In this document: in pieces, positions 24,629 through 33,133 of the stretch | Position numbering within the stretch: position 1 is the first letter of the stretch | How the letters are laid out: the number at the start of each line of letters is the position of its first letter | Assembly (NCBI GenBank): GCA_017618015.1 | Contig: JAFZVC010000011.1 | Location: 1 to 39,662, forward strand | Direction: 5' to 3' | Source of the DNA: Spirochaetaceae bacterium | GTDB taxonomy: Bacteria; Spirochaetota; Spirochaetia; Treponematales; Treponemataceae | Length of the DNA: 39,662 bases | Position numbers and translations under genes: made by a program | Notes under the pieces: model-generated | Told to the model about the DNA's origin: nothing | What the model saw: only the letters and a program-made list of their open reading frames with translations | The model's database searches: none

Positions 24629-26182
24629 ATGTCAAAAAAATCATTAGTTATTAATATCGTTGCGCACAGTCCGTATATAAGGCATTTAGACGAAAGTAAC
24701 GCTTTCAGGAATAATATTCTTTTTTCAGAAATTTCAGATATCTATCTTCCGCTTTTAAATATGTTCGCTGATTTGGAATCCGAAGGAATTCCTTTCAAAG
24801 TGAACATGGTTGTTTCTCCGACACTTTGTACGATGCTCGCCGATCCTGTTATCCAGCAGCAATATATTGAGTGGCTTGAGAAAATTATCGCTCTTGGAGA
24901 AGCGGAGATTGATAAATACGATTCGAATGATTATCGTGGAAAGCTTGCTTCAAAATATATGAAACAGGCAAAACAGAACCTTAAAGATTTCCAAGAGACA
25001 TTCAATCAAGATATCCTTTCAAAAATCAAATATTATACGAATCACGGAAATATAGAGTTGATGGCGACAGCCGCGACGTATAGTTTCCTGCCTCATTATG
25101 TTGATATGCCAGAAGCTGTTCAGGCTCAGATTGAAACTGGAATGCAGATTCACAAATCGTATTTCGGTTTAGTACCGGAAGGATTCTGGCTGCCTTATAT
25201 GGGCTATGTTCCAGGTTTGGAGCGCATAATTAGGCCTTATGTCTTCAATTATTCGATTGTTGACACCCATTCACTTCTGTTTGCGAATCCTCAGCCTACA
25301 GCTGGTGTTTTTTCGCCAGTACGTTGTGAAAACTCACTTGTTCTGTTTGGCTGTGACTACGAGAAAAACGGTAGTTACAGAAAAGCTGGTGTGTACAGGA
25401 ACCAGGAAAAAGACACAGGATTTGAAGCCGACGAAGATTATCTGAATAGCGTTCTGGGCGATATCGGAGCGCGTGTAAAGACGGGTTATAGATATAATGC
25501 CAATGATGGGTCTGAGTACAACATAAAAGCCGCAATGAGTCAGGCTAAAGCCGATGCCGAAGCGTTTATTAATGAAAAATCCCAAAAACTTGAGAAAGCT
25601 GCTGAGCTTGTAAAAGAAGGGGATGTTTCTCTTGTATGCAGCTTTGACGCTTCCACTTTCGGCGGCTCTTGGTATGAAGGCATTGAATGGCTTAATCAGG
25701 TGCTTAGAACAGCTGTTGACAACGAAGATTTTGAGCTTGCGACGTGTTCTGAACTGATTGATAAACAGTACAGCTTGCAGCGTATTGCTCCGTTTGCCGG
25801 TGCAAATGTTGGTACAGGCTATGGAGAATGTTTGCTTGATAACAATAACAGCTGGATGATACGCTACGTCCGTAAAGCTTGTGAAAGAATGATAGACCTT
25901 GCTGTGCGCTTCTCTGACGACACAGGCCTTAAAGCGCGCTCTCTTAACCTTGCGTCAAAAGAGCTGCTTCTTGCTATGGCTGGTGACTGGCCTATGATGC
26001 TTCATGACGGCGAAATGCCGGAATATGCCGAGGAGCGTTTCAAGGAAAGCGTTTCCGCATTCTCCACTGTATACGATTCGCTTGGTTCAAACTGCATAAG
26101 CACCGAATGGCTCACAAAGATGGAGAAGAAGCATCCGCTTTTCAGCGACATGAACTATCATGTGTTCAGCCGCCGAAAGTAA
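24629..26182 (+). CDS. GH57/DUF1957-like protein lacking the catalytic glutamate
   Basis: The overall order matches GH57 alpha-glucan branching enzymes (517 residues, DUF1957 C-terminal helical region). Region 1 is AHSPYIRH (His13). Region 2 should read ATHGYLP but is ATYSFLP (Tyr151). Region 3 should contain the nucleophile in WLPEC but is WLPYMGYVPGLE (Tyr190). Region 4 keeps the acid as FDASTFGGSWYEG (Asp340) but loses the usual Glu and His that follow it. The active site is therefore probably dead or changed. AAAGGG precedes the ATG. It forms an operon with DUF4912 and has no glycogen genes near it. It may have become a glucan-binding or regulatory protein. An automatic label as branching enzyme would be misleading. 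Confidence 0.88.
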   Translation: MSKKSLVINIVAHSPYIRHLDESNAFRNNILFSEISDIYLPLLNMFADLESEGIPFKVNMVVSPTLCTMLADPVIQQQYIEWLEKIIALGEAEIDKYDSNDYRGKLASKYMKQAKQNLKDFQETFNQDILSKIKYYTNHGNIELMATAATYSFLPHYVDMPEAVQAQIETGMQIHKSYFGLVPEGFWLPYMGYVPGLERIIRPYVFNYSIVDTHSLLFANPQPTAGVFSPVRCENSLVLFGCDYEKNGSYRKAGVYRNQEKDTGFEADEDYLNSVLGDIGARVKTGYRYNANDGSEYNIKAAMSQAKADAEAFINEKSQKLEKAAELVKEGDVSLVCSFDASTFGGSWYEGIEWLNQVLRTAVDNEDFELATCSELIDKQYSLQRIAPFAGANVGTGYGECLLDNNNSWMIRYVRKACERMIDLAVRFSDDTGLKARSLNLASKELLLAMAGDWPMMLHDGEMPEYAEERFKESVSAFSTVYDSLGSNCISTEWLTKMEKKHPLFSDMNYHVFSRRK

Positions 26183-26187
26183 ACACC

Positions 26188-29037
26188 CTATTTCAGTAAA
26201 TCTATAATCTCCGCTGACCGCTGCCAACGGATCGCTATGTCGTGTGCTGTTTCGCCTGTTATATTACGGCTGTTGCGGTCAAGTCCCATTGAAAGAAGCT
26301 TTTTGATTACGCTTTCATCAGCTGTACGTGCGGCATAATGAAGTATTGTGTCACCCGCCATATCTTTTGCGCTTCCACAAGTTGATACAATGCTGTTAAG
26401 AATATCAGGGCTTCCAGAAATCGCAATCGAAACGGCACAGTTGCCTGAATTGTCCGTAAGGAACGGATCGGCACCGTTTTCAAGAAGAATACGAGCAGCT
26501 TCAGGAAGATTATATTCCACAGCTATTGAAAGCGGGGTCTGTCCGGAGCTGTTCCTGCGGTTAACCGGATATTTGAGCGAAAGAAGCATAGAAAGCTTCT
26601 GGGATTCGATTTTGTTCATCACAGCAATGTGAATCGGTGTGTTTCCGTCAGAGTCAGCAAGGTCTGTGTCGTTTCCAAGCACGGCTTTAATAACAGAAAC
26701 GTCTTTATCGAGCACCAATGAGAACGGAGTTTTACCGTAAGAGTCGCGAGAAAGCGGATTTCCGCCCGCATTGCGGATAATGTTGATGAGCTCGACGCTA
26801 CCGGTCTCGGCTGCTTCGTGGTACGCGTTGCGTCCGTACATCTCCTGGATATGAGGGGATGCTCCACGGTTTATGAGCATTTTAACAAGCTCTGTATTGC
26901 CGCTCTGAATAGCATCGAAAAGAACAGTCTTTCCAGTGGAGTCAGTAGTATTTATGTCGGCACCGTTTGTAAGAAGCAAGTCTACCATAACTGTGCGTCC
27001 GGCTTTTGCTGCGTCATGAAGCGGTGTCTTTCCGGAGATATTCTGCGCATTTATGGCAATACCGTTTGCGATAAGCTTTTTAGCGGCATCGCGCGAATCC
27101 CAGCGGACACATGAATGAAGTGCCGTATTACCAAGATAATCGCGCATGTTCTTGTCTGAACCTCTGTCTAACAGAAGCTGTATTGTAGAAGGACTATTTG
27201 CCTTAACAGCGTTGAAAAGCGGTGTCTCGCCGTTTGAATTCTGCTTGTTTGGATTCGCGCCTTTTTCAAGAAGAACAGCCACTGCTGAATCGAGTTTCCA
27301 TTCGGCTGCGTAATGAAGAGGCGTGTTTCCGATTCCATCAGATGCAAGAAGAATTTCAGAGCTGAGAATCCAGTCAATGATTTCGCCTCCGGCGGTAAGC
27401 GCGAGCTTAAGCGGAGACTGGTTGTCCGTATTTGTGGCGAAAACATCTGCCTGCCGTGAAAGAAGCAATTCACCGGCTGTACGAAGGTTTTTCTGAACAG
27501 CAAGGAAGAGCGGCGCGTCACCGTAACGGTTGCGGGCGTTAACGTCTGAACCGCAGTCGATGATGTATTTGATAAGCTCGGGTCCTGCGTTTTTCTGTAT
27601 AGCTATGTGGAGCGGCGTGTTACCGTATGAGTCTCTGTTTGAACAGTTGTTTTTGTTAATCAGTTTCGAAATTATTTCAAGCCCGCTGTCAAGTGCGCGT
27701 GTAAGAGGAGTGTTTCCTTCCATGTCTTCTGCGTGGATGTCCGCGCCGCATTTAGCGTAGTAAGAGATATGGTCTGTCCAACGATGTTCTACAGCAAGCG
27801 ACAGCGGCGTAACGCCTTTTTTGTTGCGTTCGTTTATGTCTGCGCCGGCGGCGATAAGCTTATCGAGAATAGTAGTCGTCATTCCCGTAATAGTAGCTAT
27901 GTGGAGCGGAGTGTCACCGTAAAGGTCTTTTGCGTTCGGGTTGCTGCCATGTTCGAGGAGCATTGTGTAAAGCTGGGCACGCGAATCCTGTGGCGTGATT
28001 ATGAGCATAGGAGTTTTGCCAAGACTGTCCTGAGCGTTAGCGTCTGCGCCGGCATCGAGCAGGTATCTTGCAATCTCTATGCGTCCGTAGCGGACAGCTT
28101 CGTGGAGCGGAGTCGCACCAGAAACGTCTTTTGCTTTCGTTGATGCGCCTCTTTCGATAAGATAGCGTACAATACCAGTCTGGCCCATTATCGTTGCAAG
28201 ATGAAGCGGAGTTTGGCCGTCGTCAAAGCGCATGGAAGGGTTACGTGTCTTAATTGCATCTTCGAAATAGCTGAACGTGCCTCTTAATGGGGTAGCGTTT
28301 GCAAGAATAAGGTTTGCTGCCATGCGTATGCTTTCAAGACTCTCACTGTTCTCGTAGCAGATTGAAAGCGGAGTGTTACCGTCGTTGTCCTCTGCGGAAA
28401 GCGGCAAATTCTTTTTTATACAATCATCAATCGCGGCAAGGTTGCCTGTTGAAGCGAAGTAATGGACGATTGTTCTGCCGTTCGCATCTTTCATTTCAGC
28501 TGTGCGGGGCGTAATAAGAGCGTTGAAGAATCTGTTTCCGTCAGCAATTCCAAGCTCCAAAGCTGTTTTTCCGGAGCCGTCCTTAGAGAAAATGTTGCTT
28601 GAGGCTGCAAGAATCTCGGCAGCTTTTATCGATCTGTTGTTTATAGCTACATGAAGAGGTGTTTCACCCTGGTTGTTTTTTATCTCTGTGTCGGCACCTT
28701 TGAGCAGAAGAAAGCTCACGAGGTCAGCATCGTTTACTTGGGCAGCTGCATGAAGCGGCGTGTTTCCTTTTTCATCGGTTATGTTAACATCGATTTTTGC
28801 CTGGAACAGTTCCTGAGCCTCTACGCTCTTTCCTGACAGAATAAGCTTTTGGATGTTAGGAGTTTCTTTAGTCTGTGTTTCTTCTTGGGTAACATGTGTT
28901 TGAATGGTTACCTGTTCAGGTTCTGTATAATATTCGATTTCGGAATTATCGTCTTCATCCGAAGGCGAGGAAAGACAGCTTGAAAAAAAGAGAACTATAA
29001 AAGAAATCATAAGAAGCTGCAAAATGTGTTTTTTCAT
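26188..29037 (-). CDS. Ankyrin-repeat lipoprotein, about 950 residues
   Basis: A lipoprotein signal with the lipobox FFSSC puts the lipidated cysteine at 21. An acidic/Thr-rich linker to about residue 60 follows, then ankyrin repeats to the very end: the 33-residue unit G-TPLH-A------------LL--GAD-N--- recurs roughly 25 times, many copies near consensus (NTPLHAAAQ, KTPLHDAAK). Ankyrin repeats bind proteins; here they would face the periplasm or the surface. The first ATG at 29037 is chosen over GTG 29046 because AGGGGTGG lies just before it. The gene meets the GH57-like gene head-on with only five bases between stops. Repeats of this kind vary in number by recombination, so strains may differ in length. 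Confidence 0.93.
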   Translation of the reverse strand: MKKHILQLLMISFIVLFFSSCLSSPSDEDDNSEIEYYTEPEQVTIQTHVTQEETQTKETPNIQKLILSGKSVEAQELFQAKIDVNITDEKGNTPLHAAAQVNDADLVSFLLLKGADTEIKNNQGETPLHVAINNRSIKAAEILAASSNIFSKDGSGKTALELGIADGNRFFNALITPRTAEMKDANGRTIVHYFASTGNLAAIDDCIKKNLPLSAEDNDGNTPLSICYENSESLESIRMAANLILANATPLRGTFSYFEDAIKTRNPSMRFDDGQTPLHLATIMGQTGIVRYLIERGASTKAKDVSGATPLHEAVRYGRIEIARYLLDAGADANAQDSLGKTPMLIITPQDSRAQLYTMLLEHGSNPNAKDLYGDTPLHIATITGMTTTILDKLIAAGADINERNKKGVTPLSLAVEHRWTDHISYYAKCGADIHAEDMEGNTPLTRALDSGLEIISKLINKNNCSNRDSYGNTPLHIAIQKNAGPELIKYIIDCGSDVNARNRYGDAPLFLAVQKNLRTAGELLLSRQADVFATNTDNQSPLKLALTAGGEIIDWILSSEILLASDGIGNTPLHYAAEWKLDSAVAVLLEKGANPNKQNSNGETPLFNAVKANSPSTIQLLLDRGSDKNMRDYLGNTALHSCVRWDSRDAAKKLIANGIAINAQNISGKTPLHDAAKAGRTVMVDLLLTNGADINTTDSTGKTVLFDAIQSGNTELVKMLINRGASPHIQEMYGRNAYHEAAETGSVELINIIRNAGGNPLSRDSYGKTPFSLVLDKDVSVIKAVLGNDTDLADSDGNTPIHIAVMNKIESQKLSMLLSLKYPVNRRNSSGQTPLSIAVEYNLPEAARILLENGADPFLTDNSGNCAVSIAISGSPDILNSIVSTCGSAKDMAGDTILHYAARTADESVIKKLLSMGLDRNSRNITGETAHDIAIRWQRSAEIIDLLK

Positions 29038-29198
29038 AATAACCACCCCTATTATCTGTTATACAAACATTGCTAAATCATATTTGTAACAGAAAGAATT
29101 TGAAACCTATTCATTATTGAATATCGATGAAAAAAGGGATGTTGTTGAGTTGTTTCGTGCATAGCACATCAAGCTTTTAGCCGATTTGAGCAGATTCA

Positions 29199-30113
29199 TC
29201 AAAGAGCAATGACAACGTTGAATTTTTGAAGAATAATCTCTGGATAATACGATAGTTTTGATTTTCTTAAGCCTTCGATGCCTAAATCCTCTTCACGGTT
29301 GATGTACTTTGTGGAAACTGTTTTTGCAAACTCATTGTTGATAATAGCATATCCGCCGTCCCTGGCGTAAGAAGAAAGACATTTTTCAAAGTGGATGTCC
29401 GTTACAGAAGGGCTTAAAACGCTTGAAAGACAGAATGCAGCAGGTCCTTCTCCGATGAAAAGAATACCGCCCGTCATACCAGAGTGCTGTGAGAAATATT
29501 CAAAATGCTCAAGGGCATTGTGAATTATCTGGCGTTCCTTTTGTAAGTCTTCGTTCTCTGTGCCTACGGTGTTTTCACAAAGCCATTTTTCTTCAATTGC
29601 AAGTGCCGCTTCGATGTTTTCGCGTTTCAAAAGACTGAATGAAAAACTTTCGTATTTTTTACAGAACTGCTTTATGTGGTTACGTTTGCGGTTATATTTT
29701 TTGCCTGTCAAATTGCTCAAATTCTCTGTCAGATAAATATAATCGCTCAGATCGGGGGCTTCACCAACTGAAAGCGTTTTGTAATTAGACGAAAGAAAAT
29801 CCTTTTCAGCTGCAGTGATGTTTCTAAAAGCACATGTTTTGTCTGTTGCGGACGTTTCTTTGAGCAAAGTATCGATGGCAGCCTTTGCGTTTTGTTTTTC
29901 ACCGGTTACGTTGTGCGGAAAACTGAAATAAAGCTTTCCGCCTTCAGAATACTTCTCGTATATCCAGTCGCCTTCTATTGCGATTTGTGAGTCGTATTTC
30001 TGGGCATATAGAACGGAATTGACCGCGCTGTAGTTGTTCGCGTAGAAACCATTGTTAAGCGCGCTTTTTTGAAGGATATCAAGATCTTCTAACGATGTAT
30101 TATGCCAGTTCAT
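29199..30113 (-). CDS. DUF2156 (phosphatidylglycerol lysyltransferase C-domain-like) protein
   Basis: A soluble protein of the double-GNAT DUF2156/LPG-synthase-C family, 304 residues. The hallmarks are GKKYNRKRNHIKQF in the middle and YINREEDLGIEGLRKSKLSY near the C-terminus. Family members with a membrane part transfer aminoacyl groups to lipids; soluble ones like this have no proven reaction. No membrane segment is seen. It overlaps the DinB-like gene upstream by four bases, so the two are coexpressed. The role is unknown. Confidence 0.87.
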   Translation of the reverse strand: MNWHNTSLEDLDILQKSALNNGFYANNYSAVNSVLYAQKYDSQIAIEGDWIYEKYSEGGKLYFSFPHNVTGEKQNAKAAIDTLLKETSATDKTCAFRNITAAEKDFLSSNYKTLSVGEAPDLSDYIYLTENLSNLTGKKYNRKRNHIKQFCKKYESFSFSLLKRENIEAALAIEEKWLCENTVGTENEDLQKERQIIHNALEHFEYFSQHSGMTGGILFIGEGPAAFCLSSVLSPSVTDIHFEKCLSSYARDGGYAIINNEFAKTVSTKYINREEDLGIEGLRKSKLSYYPEIILQKFNVVIAL

Positions 30114-30631
30114 TTTTCACACATTTTGCGGAGTCCGCTTAAGCCCGTGAACTCATTCCATTCGCTTTTTGACGCGAATGTTATCGCGCTAGAAACGCCT
30201 ACATGCCACATCAAATGCCTGAACTGCGCAAGGATAAGCTCCAACCGTGTATATTCGCATCCTTCCGGCTTTTCCAAAAGCATTTCAACAGTAAGTGTCT
30301 CAAAATAGTTTTCAATCTTGCTTTTGACATGCTCAAAATACGCGGTAAGCTGCTCCCGTGATATTACGACAGAAGTGTCTTTCTCGTAGCCTTCGCGCTT
30401 TGGGTCTATTACACTAAGATTTTCCGGGATTCCGAAGAGTTTTTCGCCTTCATAAACATAGCCGACAGGATTGATGAAGAACCTGTCCATCGAATGAAGA
30501 TAATGGAAAATGTAACGAGAGTTATTTTCCGCATCGAAAACAATTTCCAAATTGGCTTTTTGAATCTGCTCTTTTATGTTCATGAAGTTGATTTCTTGCT
30601 GGTTCTTAATCTGCTTTATAATTTCTTCCAT
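30110..30631 (-). CDS. DinB-family metal-binding protein
   Basis: Four-helix DinB/YfiT-like protein (173 residues). The metal triad would be His46 (HYLHSMDR) and the HxxxH pair His139/His143 (FRHLMWH). Some members are thiol-dependent S-transferases; most are unassigned, and this one cannot be named further. AAAGG lies before the ATG at 30631, behind a strong promoter. It is the first gene of a two-gene operon with the DUF2156 protein, which suggests a joint small-molecule or lipid modification function. Confidence 0.85.
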   Translation of the reverse strand: MEEIIKQIKNQQEINFMNIKEQIQKANLEIVFDAENNSRYIFHYLHSMDRFFINPVGYVYEGEKLFGIPENLSVIDPKREGYEKDTSVVISREQLTAYFEHVKSKIENYFETLTVEMLLEKPEGCEYTRLELILAQFRHLMWHVGVSSAITFASKSEWNEFTGLSGLRKMCEK

Positions 30632-30651
30632 AACGCGTCGCCTTTGTTTTT

Positions 30652-30680
30652 TTTATACAGCACTCGGCATTTTATGTAAA
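30652..30680 (-). promoter_or_regulatory. Promoter of the DinB/DUF2156 operon
   Basis: On the minus strand: TTTACA (30680-30675), 17 bases, TATAAA (30657-30652). The expected start near 30645 gives a 14-base leader with the ribosome binding site AAAGG. Confidence 0.62.
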
Positions 30681-30716
30681 GTGAGTCAATGCAATGCTAA
30701 GGAATACTGGAATAGC

Positions 30717-30745
30717 TTGACTAAAGCGGTCGTTTTTGGTAGTTT
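30717..30745 (+). promoter_or_regulatory. Promoter of tRNA-Pro
   Basis: TTGACT at 30717-30722, 17 bases, TAGTTT at 30740-30745; the start would be near 30752, 15 bases before the mature tRNA. The -35 box is good and the -10 box weak. Confidence 0.45.
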
Positions 30746-30766
30746 TTTCAAGTCAAAATGACGTAA

Positions 30767-30840
30767 CGGGCAATAGCGCAGTTGGTTAGCGTACAAGTCT
30801 GGGGGACTTGGGGTCGCGGATTCGAGTTCCGCTTGCCCGA
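30767..30840 (+). tRNA. tRNA-Pro, anticodon GGG
   Basis: All arms fold: acceptor CGGGCAA with TTGCCCG (30833-30839), D-stem GCGC, anticodon stem CAAGT/ACTTG around the loop CTGGGGG with anticodon GGG at 30801-30803, and T-stem GCGGA/TCCGC around TTCGAGT. The discriminator is A. The length is 74 bases and the 3' CCA is not encoded; T's follow directly. It reads CCC (and CCU by wobble). Its transcript probably ends at the hairpin 30864-30896. Confidence 0.96.
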
Positions 30841-30863
30841 TTTTTTTTATTTAAATGCATAAG

Positions 30864-30896
30864 TGCGGTGTCTGGACAAGATACCGCATTTTTTTT
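30864..30896 (+). terminator. Intrinsic terminator between tRNA-Pro and pyrE, likely pyrE attenuator
   Basis: TGCGGTGTC (30864-30872) pairs with GATACCGCA (30880-30888) with one G-T pair, loop TGGACAA, then eight T. The pyrE start codon is only 12 bases after the T-run, leaving no room for a promoter. pyrE must therefore be reached by read-through, or from a promoter just before the hairpin. Confidence 0.85.
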
Positions 30897-30908
30897 AGTA
30901 TTCGAGGC

Positions 30909-31586
30909 ATGGAACAGTATAAAATTGATTTTATCCACTTTATGGTAAAGAGCAACGTGCTCAAATTCGGAAGCTTCACGCTCAAAAGCGGCAGGCAGTC
31001 ACCTTTCTTTATGAATGCAGGTGCTTATGTAACTGGCAGTCAGCTTGCTGTACTCGGTGAGTATTATGCGAAAGCGATTCACGACAAATACGGAGACGAT
31101 TTTGACGTGCTTTTCGGACCAGCTTACAAAGGCATTCCGCTGAGCGTTGCGACGGTTATCGCATATAAAAATCTGTATAATAAAGAGATAAAATACTGCT
31201 CGAACAGAAAAGAAGCGAAAGACCACGGAGAAGCCGGCATTTTGCTTGGGTATCAGGTGAAGGACGGCGACAAGGTTGTTATCATCGAGGATGTTACGAC
31301 TTCCGGAAAATCGATGGAAGAGACTGTTCCGATTCTTAAGGCACAGGCAAAAGTCGATATAAAAGGACTGATGGTATCGCTTAACAGGCAGGAGAAAGGG
31401 AAGGGCGAGAAATGTGCGCTTTCTGAGATTACCGATCTGTACGGATTCCCTGCGAACGCTATCGTAACGATGAGCGAGGTTGTCGAGGTTCTTTACAACA
31501 AAGAGATTGACGGCAAAATCGTGATAGACGATGCGATAAAAGCCGCAATAGACGCGTACTACAAAGAGTACGGCGCGTCCGAGTAA
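30909..31586 (+). CDS. pyrE: Orotate phosphoribosyltransferase
   Basis: Fifth step of de novo UMP synthesis: orotate plus PRPP to orotidine-5'-phosphate, in the cytoplasm. The PRPP-binding loop IIEDVTTSGKS ends at Ser135 (Glu127-Asp128 pair), and KFGSFTLKSGRQSPFF near the N-terminus is a family motif. The true start is ATG 30909 with GAGG a few bases before it. An in-frame start 54 bases upstream would put the terminator hairpin inside the gene and adds residues unlike the family, so I reject it. The length (225 residues) is normal. No other pyr gene is in the window. Confidence 0.96.
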   Translation: MEQYKIDFIHFMVKSNVLKFGSFTLKSGRQSPFFMNAGAYVTGSQLAVLGEYYAKAIHDKYGDDFDVLFGPAYKGIPLSVATVIAYKNLYNKEIKYCSNRKEAKDHGEAGILLGYQVKDGDKVVIIEDVTTSGKSMEETVPILKAQAKVDIKGLMVSLNRQEKGKGEKCALSEITDLYGFPANAIVTMSEVVEVLYNKEIDGKIVIDDAIKAAIDAYYKEYGASE

Positions 31587-31600
31587 AAGTTGAGTTTGTG

Positions 31601-31642
31601 CTTGTGCAACGGGCGCGGAAAGCTAAGCGTCTGTTGTACAAG
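31601..31642. terminator. Long hairpin between convergent pyrE and ddc
   Basis: A 16-bp stem, 31601-31616 with 31627-31642, including a few G-T pairs, and a ten-base loop. It sits exactly between the two stop codons. There is no T-run on either side, so it is either a weak bidirectional terminator or an RNA 3'-end protecting structure. Confidence 0.55.
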
Positions 31643-31648
31643 CTTCTG

Positions 31649-33127
31649 TTATTTCCCGAGCGATTTTATAAGCGCGAGAAGCTTGTCGAGTTTCTCGTGC
31701 GTCAAAAGCGGGTTGAGCAGCGTGAACTTAAGGTATGTGTTGCCTTTGCACGTTGTCTGCCCGATGACGACACCCTGCTCGTGAATGAGCGCACGGCGGA
31801 CGCGCTTGTTTATGGTGTCGCACAGCTCGTTGGTCGCGCAGCTGCCGCCAGAGCATTTTCCACAGAACGATGGCGAAAGCCTGAACACAACTGAGCTTAT
31901 TTCCGGTTCCGTAACCACATCAAAGTCCGCGTCCGCCTTAAGCTGTCCGTAAAGGTATGCCGCGTTATCCATGCATTTTGTTATAAGAGCCGACCAGCCA
32001 TCCTTGCCGCGCACCTGGAAAGATACCCAAACTTTAAGAGCGTCGAAGCGGCGCGTCGTCTGCATAGATTTGTCAACGAGGTTCGTGTATCCGTCTTCCT
32101 CGTCTTCTTCCCGGTTGAGGTAATCCGCGTGTATCGTGAGCGCTTCAAAGTTCTTTCCGTCTTTTATAAGAACCGCGCTGCAGCTTATCGGTAGCATGAA
32201 CATCTTGTGAAAATCAACAGTTATTGAGTCGCATTTTGAAAGCCCTGCGACGCGCCGCGCGTATTTCTGCGACATGATTACGCCGCTTCCGTAGGCTGCG
32301 TCTGCGTGGAGCCACATTCCGTGCTCTTGGCATATTTCGCTAAGAGTCTCAACCGGGTCGATGCTTCCAAAATCTGTGGTGCCGATTGTCGCGACGACGC
32401 AGAACGGAATGTTTCCTGCCTTTATGTCAGCGTCAATAAGGCTTTTGAGAGCGCTTACGTCCATCCGCTGACGGTCGTCAACAGGCACTTTTACGACGGA
32501 AGCATAGCCCATTCCCATAATGTGCGCTGACTTTTCCATTGAGAAATGGCTTATCTCGCTTGTGTACATGCGGAGCTTCGTGAAATCAGCGGGAAGTCCG
32601 TATTTTTTCACGTCGTAGCCGAGTTTGTTGCTGATGAACCAGTCGCGGGCGAGTAAAAGTGCCGTCTGGTTAGACTGGGAGCCGCCCGACGTGAAAACGC
32701 CGTCAGCGCCGTCTTTGTAGCCGTACATTGCGCACAGCTTTTTGATAACTTCAACTTCTACTTCCGTCGCGACAGGAGCCTGATCCCAGCTGTCCATCGA
32801 CTGGTTGAACGTAGAGAGAATAAGCTCTGCCGCTATGCTTTCGAGCGTTGCCGCGCTGTGAAGGTGCGCCATATAATCAGTTGAAGGTGTTCTAAGGAAA
32901 TTAGGAAGAATCTGCTTTTTAAGGCGTTCAAGGACTGTTTTCCATCCGGCTCCCTGATCCGGCAGAATATCATCTACATGAATAAGCTTTTTAAGTTCGT
33001 CAGGGGTAGGGCCTGCATAAGCGCGGTCATCGGTGAACGCTTCCGAGACCGCCTGTGCTGTTTCCGCTATCATGCTGCGGTACTGTTCTTTCGTGTTATC
33101 TTCGTAAGTAAGAAAAATGTTTTCCAT
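31649..33127 (-). CDS. ddc: Group II PLP decarboxylase, probably L-2,4-diaminobutyrate decarboxylase
   Basis: Cytosolic PLP enzyme of the glutamate/aromatic/diaminobutyrate decarboxylase group (492 residues). The substrate-side motif FNQSMDSWDQAP and TSGGSQSNQ match diaminobutyrate decarboxylases. HADAAYGSG is the PLP aspartate motif and the PLP lysine is in VDFHKMFMLP (Lys308). It would convert L-2,4-diaminobutyrate to 1,3-diaminopropane. This reading is supported by the diaminobutyrate aminotransferase at 37734-39095. Glutamate or tyrosine decarboxylase cannot be fully excluded from sequence. A cysteine-rich stretch near the C-terminus (FCGKCSGGSCATNELC) is unusual. No Shine-Dalgarno precedes the ATG, but a near-perfect promoter does. 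Confidence 0.85.
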   Translation of the reverse strand: MENIFLTYEDNTKEQYRSMIAETAQAVSEAFTDDRAYAGPTPDELKKLIHVDDILPDQGAGWKTVLERLKKQILPNFLRTPSTDYMAHLHSAATLESIAAELILSTFNQSMDSWDQAPVATEVEVEVIKKLCAMYGYKDGADGVFTSGGSQSNQTALLLARDWFISNKLGYDVKKYGLPADFTKLRMYTSEISHFSMEKSAHIMGMGYASVVKVPVDDRQRMDVSALKSLIDADIKAGNIPFCVVATIGTTDFGSIDPVETLSEICQEHGMWLHADAAYGSGVIMSQKYARRVAGLSKCDSITVDFHKMFMLPISCSAVLIKDGKNFEALTIHADYLNREEDEEDGYTNLVDKSMQTTRRFDALKVWVSFQVRGKDGWSALITKCMDNAAYLYGQLKADADFDVVTEPEISSVVFRLSPSFCGKCSGGSCATNELCDTINKRVRRALIHEQGVVIGQTTCKGNTYLKFTLLNPLLTHEKLDKLLALIKSLGK

Positions 33128-33133
33128 GAGCGA

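Noticed and set aside
30855..30908. Upstream start of pyrE at 30855
   Set aside because: It would translate through the terminator hairpin and adds residues not found in the family; ATG 30909 has GAGG before it.
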